Numbered from the stretch's first letter, positions 1-6,501 are shown. The stretch: 64,000 bases of DNA from Arsukibacterium tuosuense (GCF_900215315.1 NZ_OBEB01000005.1:124001-188000), one strand, 5' to 3'. Notes: generated by a model from the letters alone, not told the origin. Made by a program: numbers and translations.

Positions 1-310
1 TCGGCACCCGTTCATCGTCAAAGTTATTCAGGTAGCACCACTCATTTGGCGTGGCTTTCTCGGCTGCGGCATGTTGCAGAATATCCTGTACCAGAGTAAA
101 CCGACCCAGTGCCGGCTCGCCCATTACATACAGGTTGTAACCCGGCATATCCATACCAATGGCAAAGGCCAACGCCGACTTCGCCCGGTCCTGGCCGATA
201 AAGCCGGGAATAAGCTCGGCGGTGGCCAGCGCCTGTTCAATTTGAGCGCTATCTAATACCGGACCAAGGTCAGCAGGCTGCAGTGCTGCGGGTAAACGGC
301 TGTGGGTCAT
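1..310 (-). CDS. Lon-like AAA+ protease/ATPase, N-terminal part (runs off the window)
   Basis: Only the first ~103 codons are present; the gene starts at the ATG complementary to 308-310 and leaves through position 1. The translation contains IPGFIGQDRAKSALAFAIG followed by GYNLYVMGEPALGR, the signature entry region of the Lon-related ATPases that lack the Lon N-domain (LonB/YcbZ-like group). The segment GEPALGRFT occupies the usual P-loop position but is not a canonical GxxGxGKT, as is common in this group. The family is thought to pair an AAA module with a C-terminal serine-lysine protease domain, which lies outside the window and cannot be checked. It diverges from the gene at 493. Family assignment is fairly sure; function is inferred. 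Confidence 0.75.
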   Translation of the reverse strand, partial: MTHSRLPAALQPADLGPVLDSAQIEQALATAELIPGFIGQDRAKSALAFAIGMDMPGYNLYVMGEPALGRFTLVQDILQHAAAEKATPNEWCYLNNFDDERVP

Positions 311-492
311 ATTATCCCTTAATTAAAGCAAGAGTATTAAAGCAAAAGTTACGCAAACGCATGTGCCGACATACTACCAAAAACCCGCAGCACTGTGCGG
401 GCTATTTTATTTTTTCAATAAGCCGGTTAAAGATCCTGCCACTGGCGCCGATACAAGCTTAGCAACAGAAATCAATCTACGTCGAGGTCAAC

Positions 493-768
493 ATGAACGA
501 ACAAAATTGTCTGCAAAAAATTCGCAATCTTGGTGTTCGTTTACAGGAACTCGAATTAGTGCAACTGGAACCGGGTAAATCTTACGCCGCCACAGCGTTA
601 AATTTTTTGTTTGCCGACCATGGCGCACAGCGTCCGGCGGGTGTGCCACTTGACCATACATTGCGGGCCTTAGGTGAAGCGATAGTAGCAAATCGTAAGG
701 TACGGTTCAGCACGCTTGACCCGGACAGCGTCATCGACTTTTTCTGCCGTTTTTACCGGGTACATTGA
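493..768 (+). CDS. small hypothetical protein (91 aa)
   Basis: I do not recognise this protein. It is a 91-residue, probably cytoplasmic protein without signal peptide or membrane segment; the N-terminal third (NCLQKIRNLGVRLQELELVQ) looks helical and amphipathic. The ATG at 493 follows a GAGGTC Shine-Dalgarno-like stretch at a sensible distance, which supports translation. It ends 78 bases before the RiPP precursor gene and just upstream of the promoter-like element at 783, so it is probably transcribed separately from the hvf-like genes. An overlapping minus-strand frame (488-691) is longer than chance alone but has no ribosome binding site that I can see. Coding status is likely, function unknown. 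Confidence 0.55.
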   Translation: MNEQNCLQKIRNLGVRLQELELVQLEPGKSYAATALNFLFADHGAQRPAGVPLDHTLRALGEAIVANRKVRFSTLDPDSVIDFFCRFYRVH

Positions 769-782
769 AATAAGCAATTTTT

Positions 783-811
783 TGAAATACCTTTGCAGCT
801 GAGCAGGTCTT
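783..811 (+). promoter_or_regulatory. ECF-type promoter candidate P1 in front of the RiPP precursor
   Basis: TGAAAT (783-788) and GGTCTT (806-811) are separated by 17 bases. The same layout, including the extra block A[CG]CTTTG just after the first hexamer, recurs at 2987-3015 in front of the doxX gene. The conserved pattern is TGAAATA[CG]CTTTG-N10-GGTCTT. The sequence between the boxes is not conserved, as expected for a promoter rather than a duplicated gene fragment. An imperfect inverted repeat (804-824) overlaps the downstream box. The link to the ECF sigma factor at 3716 is an inference. Confidence 0.6.
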
Positions 812-846
812 ATTACAGACCCTGACAACCATAAAGGTAACAACTG

Positions 847-1284
847 ATGAAAACACTGAACAAAACCCAACTCTCCTTTGCTCTTGGCGCTATGGCATTA
901 GGCTCAGTAGCCGCTGGCGCTGCTCATGCCGATAGTAACCCTTTTGCTGCTGCAGAACTTAGTATGGCCTATCAACTGGCTGCCACTGAAGGTAAATGCG
1001 GTGAAGGAAAATGCGGTGCCGATAAAGCTAAAGATAAAGCCAAAGACAAAGCAAAAGAAATGAAGTGCGGTGAAGGCAAATGCGGTGAAGGTAAGTGTGG
1101 TGCCGACAAAGCAAAAGCCAAAGCTGAAGATAAAGCCAAAGAAATGAAATGTGGCGAAGGCAAATGCGGTGAAGGTAAGTGTGGTGCCGATAAAGCCGCC
1201 AAAATGAAAGACGATGCCAAAGCCAAAGCTGAAGATAAAGCAAAAGAAATGAAGTGTGGCGAAGGTAAGTGTGGAGCAGCCTAA
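847..1284 (+). CDS. hvfA: HvfA-like secreted Cys-rich RiPP precursor with EGKCG repeats
   Basis: The 145-residue product has a Sec signal peptide (residues 1-28, cleavage after AHA), a short acidic-neutral leader, and then a Lys/Ala/Asp-rich core. The core carries ten cysteines, all in E(G/M)KCG context: seven EGKCG and three EMKCG, grouped 2-3-3-2 and separated by ADKAK/KAKAEDKAKE linkers. EGKCG-repeat precursors next to MNIO and DUF2063 genes are known from the Haemophilus influenzae Hvf system. There the cysteines become oxazolone/thioamide copper ligands. Here the same modification is inferred from the motif and neighbours. The start has an AAAGGT ribosome binding site. Export to the periplasm and a role in copper binding or buffering are likely, not shown. 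The MNIO gene follows after 3 bases. Confidence 0.88.
   Translation: MKTLNKTQLSFALGAMALGSVAAGAAHADSNPFAAAELSMAYQLAATEGKCGEGKCGADKAKDKAKDKAKEMKCGEGKCGEGKCGADKAKAKAEDKAKEMKCGEGKCGEGKCGADKAAKMKDDAKAKAEDKAKEMKCGEGKCGAA
988..1278 (+). repeat. internal repeat array coding the EGKCG core
   Basis: The core of the precursor gene is repetitive at the DNA level. Blocks starting at 1057, 1141 and 1246 share long identical stretches (gaaatgaa, then alternating tgcggtgaaggc and aaatgcggtgaagg units). The first two blocks are 84 bases apart and the next 105. Codon differences such as tgc/tgt and ggt/ggc between blocks show that the copies have diverged since duplication. Expansion or contraction by slippage or unequal crossing-over is expected between strains. 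Confidence 0.85.
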
Positions 1285-1287
1285 GCT

Positions 1288-2142
1288 GTGACAACGCAAA
1301 CCCCGTTAACCGGCGCGGGCCTGGGCCTGCGCCGGGAAATGCTGCAACAAGTGCTGGCCAGCAGCAATCAGGCGATCGACTTTTTTGAAGTTGCGCCGGA
1401 AAACTGGCTGCCCTATGGCGGCAAGTTGGCCAGCCAGTTTAAAGCACTAACCGAGCGCTATGCCTTTGCCTGCCACGGTTTATCGCTGTCCATTGGCAGC
1501 CCGGATCCGCTGGATATCAGCTTTGTTAAGCAGTTAAAAACATTTTTTAAAGAACATAACATCCGCCTGTACAGCGAGCATTTAAGCTATTGTTCGGCCG
1601 GAGGTCATTTATATGATTTAATGCCGATCCCGTTTACCGAAGAAGCAGTAAACTACGTGGCAGAGCGGGTGCGGACCGTGCAGGATATTCTGGAACAGCC
1701 CCTTATTCTGGAAAACGTGTCGTATTATGCGGCGCCCGGCCAGCAAATGAGCGAACTGGAGTTTATCTGCGAAGTCCTGAAACAGGCCGATTGCCAGCTA
1801 TTGCTGGACGTTAACAATATTTATGTTAACTCAGTAAACCATGGTTATGATGCCAAGGCATTTTTACAGGCACTACCCACTGAGCGCGTTGCCTACTATC
1901 ATGTCGCTGGCCATTATCAAGAAGCCCCCGACTTACTGATAGACACTCATGGTGCCGATATACCCGACCCGGTCTGGCAACTACTGCAACTGGCTTACCA
2001 ACAGCATGGGGTCAAACCCACCTTGTACGAGCGGGATTTTAATATTCCCGATCTTAGCAGCCTGCAAAGTGAACTGGCCTACATCAGAACACTGCAACAT
2101 CAGGCGCTTGCAGCCATTGCCCGGCAACAGGTTGCGCTATGA
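1288..2142 (+). CDS. hvfB: MNIO-family (DUF692) peptide-modifying enzyme, HvfB-like
   Basis: The 284-residue protein belongs to the multinuclear non-heme iron oxidases (DUF692, TIM barrel). The family's metal-ligand blocks are visible in order: FFEVAPENW, CHGLSLSIGS, YSEHLSY, LENVSYY, LLDVNNIYVNS-NHG, YHVAGH, DTHGADIPDPVW and LYERDFNIPD. These supply the conserved His, Glu, Asp and Asn residues. Family members oxidise cysteines in RiPP precursors; here the substrate is almost certainly the adjacent EGKCG precursor. The start is GTG at 1288, 3 bases after the precursor stop, with GGAG about 11 bases upstream inside the precursor gene, so translation is probably coupled. Its stop overlaps the DUF2063 gene by ATGA. 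It acts in the cytoplasm before export. The exact modification is inferred from the H. influenzae system. Confidence 0.9.
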   Translation: MTTQTPLTGAGLGLRREMLQQVLASSNQAIDFFEVAPENWLPYGGKLASQFKALTERYAFACHGLSLSIGSPDPLDISFVKQLKTFFKEHNIRLYSEHLSYCSAGGHLYDLMPIPFTEEAVNYVAERVRTVQDILEQPLILENVSYYAAPGQQMSELEFICEVLKQADCQLLLDVNNIYVNSVNHGYDAKAFLQALPTERVAYYHVAGHYQEAPDLLIDTHGADIPDPVWQLLQLAYQQHGVKPTLYERDFNIPDLSSLQSELAYIRTLQHQALAAIARQQVAL

Positions 2143-2918
2143 ACATAAAACAGGACGAGGCTGACTTCAGACAACTGCAACAGCAGTTCGCCGCGTATAT
2201 TCGTAACCCGGAACATACTGCGCCGCCGGCAGGTATAGAGCAGCGCCGGTTAAAGGTATACAGCGATCTGTTTTTTAATAATGTAAGAGGCTTTCTCGAT
2301 ACCGCCTTTCCGGTATTAAAAACCCTGTATAGCGAGCCCGACTGGACTGCGCTGGCCAGGCAGTTTTTCAGCAGCTACGCCTGCCAAAGCCCTTATTTTT
2401 TGCAGATAGCAGAGCAGTTTGTCACCTTTTTACAGGATTATCAGCCAACAGCAGCCGACCCGCCATTTTTAGCCGAACTGGCGCATTACGAGTGGGCTGA
2501 GCTGTATATCGCTACCTTAACAAGCAAAGCACCACTGCCGGCGCTTAGCTGGGCAGAGCTTACCGGCGAAGCACTCAGTACCAGCCGCTTGCAGTTATCT
2601 GAACTGGCTATGCTGTGTGCGTATCAGTATCCAGTGCAGCAGATTTGTGTTGATTTTCAGCCCACTGAACCTGCCCAGCCGGTGTTTTTTCTGCTGTATC
2701 GTAACTCTGAGCACGAGGTAAAGTTTGTCCAGCTGAACCAGGCCACCCTGTTGCTGCTAAACACCCTCTCTGAGCAACCCGGCCTGACGTTTAACCAGTT
2801 AATTCAGGCAATATCAGCGCAATTGCCCGGTTTAACCTTGCCACAACTGCAACAGGGCGCCCTGCCCTTAGTGCAGCAATTAACGGCCAAAGGCGCTATT
2901 TGTGGATATCCGGCCTGA
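2139..2918 (+). CDS. hvfC: DUF2063 partner protein of the MNIO enzyme, HvfC-like
   Basis: The 259-residue protein starts with the DUF2063 domain: QQQFAAYIRNPE, then RLKVYSDLFFNNV, the block DTAFPVLKTL and the hallmark PPFLAELAHYEWAELY (about residues 103-125). The C-terminal half resembles a winged-helix or RRE-like module, ending in a helical segment. In related systems this subunit binds the precursor and delivers it to the MNIO enzyme. The ATG at 2139 overlaps the hvfB stop (ATGA), the normal arrangement. A pyrimidine-rich spacer and a promoter-like element follow before the doxX gene. Family call is strong; the delivery role is taken from homologous systems. Confidence 0.88.
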   Translation: MNIKQDEADFRQLQQQFAAYIRNPEHTAPPAGIEQRRLKVYSDLFFNNVRGFLDTAFPVLKTLYSEPDWTALARQFFSSYACQSPYFLQIAEQFVTFLQDYQPTAADPPFLAELAHYEWAELYIATLTSKAPLPALSWAELTGEALSTSRLQLSELAMLCAYQYPVQQICVDFQPTEPAQPVFFLLYRNSEHEVKFVQLNQATLLLLNTLSEQPGLTFNQLIQAISAQLPGLTLPQLQQGALPLVQQLTAKGAICGYPA

Positions 2919-2986
2919 GCTTTCACCTAACCTTCCACCCTTTCACCTCAACTCCCACCTTAACTCCCAATTTGTTGGAAAATAAC

Positions 2987-3015
2987 TGAAATAGCTTTGT
3001 CATTCTGACGGTCTT
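2987..3015 (+). promoter_or_regulatory. ECF-type promoter candidate P2 in front of the doxX gene
   Basis: TGAAAT (2987-2992) and GGTCTT (3010-3015) lie 17 bases apart, with the block AGCTTTG after the first hexamer. It matches the element at 783-811 in 18 or so non-random positions with identical spacing. A transcript starting just downstream would open near 3022 and give a leader of roughly 35-40 bases to the ATG at 3059. This element also shows that the upstream in-frame TTG at 3014 cannot be the translation start, because it sits inside the promoter. The pyrimidine-rich spacer 2919-2975 just upstream contains imperfect CTTTCACCT / CTCCCACCTTAACT repeats. Confidence 0.6.
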
Positions 3016-3058
3016 GTTAAACATCATAGTTATCTCTGACAACCTGACAGGCTATTTT

Positions 3059-3691
3059 ATGGTTACTCAGCTCTATGCAAATTATCAGCGTTTTATCGGC
3101 CGGCTGGCCATATGCAGCGGCCTGGCGCCGCTGTTGTTGCGGCTTATTCTGGCGCCGGTGCTTATTCAGGCTGGCTGGAATAAATTCAGTCACTTTGCCG
3201 ATACGGTAGCCTGGTTTGGCAACAGTGACTGGGGACTGGGTTTACCTTTGCCCTGGCTGCTAGCCAGTCTGGCGATAGCCGCGGAACTGGTTGGTGGCGT
3301 TATGCTGTTGCTCGGACTACTGACCAGACTAGTAACGATACCCCTGCTTGTCACCATGCTGGTTGCCATTTTTGCCGTTCACCTGCCCTATGGCTGGCCT
3401 GCGATAGCCGATACCAGCAGCTGGCTGGCCGATGGCACCCTGTTATTGAACGAGCGGGTGATGGATAGCAGCGATAAAATTGAAGCCGCGCGCAGTTTGC
3501 TGCAACAACACGGTAATTACGACTGGCTGACGTCCAGCGGCAAACTGGTGATCCTGAACAACGGTATTGAATTTGCGGCAATATACTTTGCTATGCTGCT
3601 CAGTCTGCTGTTTAGCGGCGGTGGCCGTTTTGTCAGCGTTGATTACTGGCTCAAACACTATGTTGGCCGCAACCTGACTCAGGCAGCCTGA
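3059..3691 (+). CDS. DoxX-family membrane protein of the RiPP locus
   Basis: The 210-residue product is a DoxX/DoxD-type inner-membrane protein. It has hydrophobic segments around LLLRLILAPVLIQAGWNKF, WLLASLAIAAELVGGVMLLLGL, VTIPLLVTMLVAIFAVHL and FAAIYFAMLLSLLFSGGGRF, with the family's GWNK(F) and AELVGG motifs. Between segments 3 and 4 lies a longer polar insert of ~60 residues. DoxX proteins often accompany MNIO/DUF2063 gene pairs; a role in membrane redox chemistry or quinone interaction is suspected but unproven. I start it at ATG 3059 rather than the in-frame TTG at 3014, which falls inside the promoter-like element P2. The ribosome binding site is weak (ACAGG). The ECF sigma gene follows 24 bases downstream. 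Confidence 0.85.
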   Translation: MVTQLYANYQRFIGRLAICSGLAPLLLRLILAPVLIQAGWNKFSHFADTVAWFGNSDWGLGLPLPWLLASLAIAAELVGGVMLLLGLLTRLVTIPLLVTMLVAIFAVHLPYGWPAIADTSSWLADGTLLLNERVMDSSDKIEAARSLLQQHGNYDWLTSSGKLVILNNGIEFAAIYFAMLLSLLFSGGGRFVSVDYWLKHYVGRNLTQAA

Positions 3692-3715
3692 CGATGAGCA
3701 GCAGACTTAAGCAAA

Positions 3716-4372
3716 ATGAATACTTTACAGGCTCAACCTATGTCTATTAGGCTTACCATACTTCCCACTGAACAAAAGCCTTCAGCCATGTCGCAGTCAC
3801 GAAATAGCCTGTTCAGTTTGCCGGTCTCTTTATTTAAGCGCAAAGCGCAAAGCAACAGCCAGCGCTATGAACAGCTGGTGCGGTTATACCATGCAGATTT
3901 ATACCGTTATGCTTTCTGGCTCTGCCGGGATCAGCACATTGCGGAGGACATCGTGCAGGATACGTTTTTACGCGCCTGGAAAGCGCTCGATTCATTGCTG
4001 GATGACAACGCAGCGAAAAGCTGGCTTATTACCATTTTACGCCGGGAAAATGCCCGGCGGTTTGAGCGTAAGCAACTCGATTACAGCGATGTGGAGCAAG
4101 ACAGCTTAACCGATGAGATAAACCCGGCTCTGGAGCAACAGTACGACAATGCCTTACTGCAACAGCAGTTACTGTTACTGCCACCCGAGTATGGCGAACC
4201 GCTGTTACTACAGGCACTGGCCGGGTTTAACAGTGACGAAATTGGCCAGCTGTTAAGTTTAAATGTCAATACGGTCAACACCCGTTTATTCCGGGCCCGG
4301 CAATTACTGAAGCAGCGCCTGGTCACGCAACATAAACCGCAACAAAATACGCAGCAAAAGGGGGTAAGGTGA
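3716..4372 (+). CDS. ECF-type RNA polymerase sigma factor
   Basis: The sigma2 region spans LVRLYHADLYRYAFWLCRD with AEDIVQDTFLRAWKAL. The sigma4 helix-turn-helix lies in LLLQALAGFNSDEIGQLL followed by NVNTVNTRLFRARQLLKQRL. The protein is 218 residues from the ATG at 3716. In-frame ATGs at 3740 (better ribosome binding site, ACAGG) and 3788 are alternatives, because the first ~50 residues precede the conserved part. Its stop overlaps the next gene as TGATG, so the two are co-translated, as sigma/anti-sigma pairs usually are. Placement directly after the MNIO locus and the duplicated promoter element point to regulation of that locus. The inducing signal, perhaps copper or oxidative stress, is a guess. 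Confidence 0.85.
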   Translation: MNTLQAQPMSIRLTILPTEQKPSAMSQSRNSLFSLPVSLFKRKAQSNSQRYEQLVRLYHADLYRYAFWLCRDQHIAEDIVQDTFLRAWKALDSLLDDNAAKSWLITILRRENARRFERKQLDYSDVEQDSLTDEINPALEQQYDNALLQQQLLLLPPEYGEPLLLQALAGFNSDEIGQLLSLNVNTVNTRLFRARQLLKQRLVTQHKPQQNTQQKGVR

Positions 4373-5079
4373 TGGCTGATTTAACTGCAAAGCAAGCCCT
4401 GATGGCGGATCCCGAGGCCCGAAGTGCTGAACTGGCAACTGCCGTTGCCGCCGATCCTGCCCTGCAACAACTGCAACGCCAGTTATTGCTCGATCAGGCC
4501 AGGATCAAACAGGCATTCACATTTAACGTACCAGACTCGCTGCAGCTGAAACTATTACGCCAGCAAATGCAACTGACTCAGCAAAGTCAGAAAAAGCGTT
4601 TCGGCGCAGCGATTGCCCTGGCAGCATCGGTGGCTTTTGTGGCCGGCCTTACCCTGAACTGGTTTAACTACGGTTACCCGCAAATGACCCTGGGCCAGCA
4701 TGCCCTGGCCCATGTCTATCACGAAGCCCCTTATATGGATCAAATGCTGATGCCACAACCACTGAGCCAGGTTAATGCCAAACTGGCCAGTTTCGGTGCT
4801 GAATTAGAGGATTGGCAACAGGCCATAGTGTACGCCAACTTTTGCGATTTCCGTGGCACCCGCTCCTTGCACCTGGTCATGCAAACTGAACACGGCCTGG
4901 CCACGGTGTTTGTGGTACCAGACAGCAATAAGCTGAAATTTGAGCATCATTTCTCAGATAACACCTATCGAGGCCGCAGCCTGGCATTAAAAAATGCCGA
5001 TCTGGTGGTAGTAAGTGAAAATGATGCTGATCTTCAGCAATTACCCGCTAAACTAAAGCAACAACTTAAGTTTATATAA
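4372..5079 (+). CDS. DUF3379 membrane protein, probable anti-sigma factor
   Basis: The 235-residue protein has an N-terminal cytoplasmic helical part (~75 residues), one membrane segment (FGAAIALAASVAFVAGLTLNW) and a periplasmic C-terminal domain of ~135 residues. It matches what I know of DUF3379 proteins of Alteromonadales, which sit beside ECF sigma genes. The topology is that of a transmembrane anti-sigma factor, although no ZAS zinc motif (HxxxCxxC) is present. The ATG at 4372 overlaps the sigma stop (TGATG) and is preceded by GGGGTAAGG; the GTG one codon earlier is less likely. The periplasmic part would be the sensor. The anti-sigma role is inferred from context and topology only. Confidence 0.75.
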   Translation: MADLTAKQALMADPEARSAELATAVAADPALQQLQRQLLLDQARIKQAFTFNVPDSLQLKLLRQQMQLTQQSQKKRFGAAIALAASVAFVAGLTLNWFNYGYPQMTLGQHALAHVYHEAPYMDQMLMPQPLSQVNAKLASFGAELEDWQQAIVYANFCDFRGTRSLHLVMQTEHGLATVFVVPDSNKLKFEHHFSDNTYRGRSLALKNADLVVVSENDADLQQLPAKLKQQLKFI

Positions 5080-5106
5080 GCTATCGCCAAGCAGCAGGGA
5101 TGCCCA

Positions 5107-5508
5107 ATGACCGACAAAAATCAGGCCGAATGGCTGTTAGTTCAGCAAAGTTACGATAAACAAGAGCAGCAGGCACTGTGGCTGAAAGTTATTACCATTC
5201 TGGTATGGCTTTGGCTGTTAGAAAACGCTGCTGCGCTGGAACTGCAGTTAGGTATTATCGGTTTATTCTGGTTGCACGAAGCCATCCTTAAAACCTGGCA
5301 GCAACGCGCCGCCGACCGCCTGCTGCAGCTGGAGCAAGCCATTTTACAGGCGCAGGACATCGGCTGTCAGTGGCATAGCCAATGGCAATATCAGCGCCAG
5401 AGTCCACTGCAACTGCTGCTGGGGTATGTAAAGCAGGCTGCCAAGCCCACCGTTGCAGTTACTTACCTGGCATTAATAGCGGCAAGTGTGCTGCGGCTTT
5501 GGTTGTAA
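5107..5508 (+). CDS. small membrane protein of unknown function (133 aa)
   Basis: I do not recognise this protein. It has a short soluble N-terminus, hydrophobic segments at about residues 26-63 (two adjacent helices, WLKVITILVWLWLLENAAAL and LGIIGLFWLHEAI) and at 115-133, and a central Gln-rich amphipathic part. The ATG has an AGGGA ribosome binding site. It lies 27 bases after the DUF3379 gene on the same strand and may belong to that operon. A diverged, inactivated copy of its C-terminal codons lies at 5816-5893, so a paralogue once existed here. Coding status is likely; function is unknown. Confidence 0.6.
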   Translation: MTDKNQAEWLLVQQSYDKQEQQALWLKVITILVWLWLLENAAALELQLGIIGLFWLHEAILKTWQQRAADRLLQLEQAILQAQDIGCQWHSQWQYQRQSPLQLLLGYVKQAAKPTVAVTYLALIAASVLRLWL

Positions 5509-5776
5509 CAATATCAACGCCGCTGGCCAGGTTAACAAGGATACTACAACACCCAAGGCCAAGCCTAAGTTCTTTGGTGCCGTGCAGGTAAAAAAATCAT
5601 ACGTCAGCTATCACCTGATGCCTGTGTATGAGGATCCAGCTCTGCTAAGTGATATCAGTGACAGCTTACGCAAAAAAATGCACGGCAAGTCATGCTTTAA
5701 CTTCACAGCAGAAGATACGCTGGTGTTTAACGAGCTGGAAGAATTGACCAAAAAATGTGCAGCAGCGGTTAAATAA
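5486..5776 (+). pseudogene. 5'-truncated gene fragment (DUF1801-like C-terminus)
   Basis: The frame contains PKFFGAVQVKKSYVSYHLMP and, further on, MHGKSCFNFTAED. This is the C-terminal ~65 residues of a family of ~130-residue soluble proteins that I recall as DUF1801-like. In complete members about 60 residues precede this block. Here the upstream sequence (MCCGFGCNN...) reads out of the 3' end of the preceding membrane-protein gene in another frame and is not homologous. No ribosome binding site precedes any in-frame start. I regard it as a remnant left by a deletion or insertion. The open frame runs to 5776, so the loss of the 5' part may be recent. Confidence 0.6.
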
Positions 5777-5815
5777 GTAATACAGCCTGATCATTGTGAT
5801 ATTTCAAGATTCCGC

Positions 5816-5893
5816 GACCCAAGTAGCTTAAAGAGTTACGCCCGCCAGGCAGCCAAACCCACTGTCGCGGTTACCTAGCTGGCATTAATTGCG
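5816..5893 (+). pseudogene. decayed second copy of the 3' end of the 5107-5508 gene
   Basis: Read in frame, 5834-5890 gives SYARQAAKPTVAVT, a stop, then LALIAL. The end of the intact gene (5423-5490) reads GYVKQAAKPTVAVTYLALIAA. The nucleotide differences are mostly at third codon positions (gct/gca, aag/aaa, acc/act, gtt/gtc, gca/gcg), so this copy evolved as a gene before the TAC-to-TAG change and loss of its 5' part. It lies directly against the ccdB stop. Together with the intact copy it flanks the truncated gene at 5486-5776. Confidence 0.65.
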
Positions 5894-6211
5894 TTAAATG
5901 CCGGTAACCAGAAAGTCTATCGCAGCGACAATGTCATCTCGACTGTCAGTAAGTGAAGCTTCCTTCTCTTTCAAAAAGCTGACGGAGACGCTGGTTAATT
6001 GATGAGTAAGAAGAACAAACTTTTTGTTTTTGAATTCAATGACAGGACAAAGGTGCTTAGGGTAGGTTTGGTCAGATTTCCGAACGGGAGTTAGTGGAAT
6101 TACTACTCTGCTGTTAAGGGTATCGAGAAGGCCGTTTTGAATATCAACAAAGTAGGGATAAGTCTGATTGGTATCTTGATCTGTATTTACGTAAAGGTCA
6201 AACTGCTCCAT
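5894..6211 (-). CDS. ccdB: CcdB-family toxin (gyrase poison)
   Basis: The 105-residue protein begins MEQFDLYVNTDQDTNQTYPY and continues VDIQNGLLDTLNSRVVIPL, the typical CcdB start; it ends with the helix AAIDFLVTGI. CcdB binds GyrA and traps gyrase on cut DNA; the family's C-terminal Trp-Gly-Ile tail is replaced here by VTGI, keeping the Gly-Ile end. Length matches the family (101-105). The start ATG overlaps the ccdA stop (TGATG), the standard coupling. The region is visibly more AT-rich than its neighbours and sits next to gene remnants, so it was probably acquired horizontally. Whether the toxin is active cannot be told from sequence; loss of the terminal Trp weakens the case. Confidence 0.88.
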   Translation of the reverse strand: MEQFDLYVNTDQDTNQTYPYFVDIQNGLLDTLNSRVVIPLTPVRKSDQTYPKHLCPVIEFKNKKFVLLTHQLTSVSVSFLKEKEASLTDSRDDIVAAIDFLVTGI

Positions 6212-6456
6212 CAGAGTACCCGATGTTTATCAGAGAAAAGACCGTTTTCTTCAGCAAGTGTATTACAGTTATCAATAGCTTCACGGTTATCTTTCCGCCA
6301 CTGATTGCGTTTCTCCTGGCGGATTTTCTCAGTCAGCGCCCATTCAAGAGTTGCTGAGAGGTTTATGTTCAGACTGCGAGCCTCTGCCAATAAATCTCTG
6401 TTTATGGAGAGGTTTGCGGCTTTTTTAGAGGCAGCGTTGCCAGATAAAGGTTGCAT
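6211..6456 (-). CDS. ccdA: CcdA-family antitoxin
   Basis: The product (81 residues from the chosen start) has an N-terminal ribbon-helix-helix DNA-binding half (KKAANLSINRDLLAEARSLN). Its C-terminal half is toxin-binding and ends in NTLAEENGLFSDKHRVL, close to the classical CcdA tail (FxDxxR). It neutralises CcdB and with it represses the operon. I prefer the ATG at 6456 because GGAG lies 8 bases upstream; the in-frame ATG at 6474 has only a poor site and would add six residues. The stop overlaps ccdB. An inverted repeat ATGCG-N11-CGCAT (6480-6500) in front of the gene is a candidate operator. Confidence 0.88.
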   Translation of the reverse strand: MQPLSGNAASKKAANLSINRDLLAEARSLNINLSATLEWALTEKIRQEKRNQWRKDNREAIDNCNTLAEENGLFSDKHRVL

Positions 6457-6501
6457 CACATTTGCTCCAATCATAGCCTATGCGCATTGTTAATACGCAT
6501 C

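Noticed and set aside
804-824. Inverted repeat CAGGTCT/AGACCCTG as an operator
   Set aside because: It overlaps the conserved -10-like box, is imperfect, and the second promoter copy lacks it, so it is probably incidental.
988-1278. CRISPR-like regular repeats
   Set aside because: Repeats are in frame within a coding region, have no unique spacers, and no cas genes are present.
904-1299. Several long minus-strand and alternative frames over the precursor gene
   Set aside because: They are shadows of the repetitive GAA/AAA/TGC/GGT codons; no ribosome binding sites, and the plus-strand frame has signal peptide, motif and operon context.
3014-3058. Upstream TTG start for the DoxX protein
   Set aside because: The TTG lies inside the GGTCTT box of the P2 promoter element; ATG 3059 gives a normal DoxX N-terminus.
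5382-5591. Open frame spanning the end of the 5107 gene
   Set aside because: It is out of frame with the likely membrane protein, without ribosome binding site or recognisable similarity.
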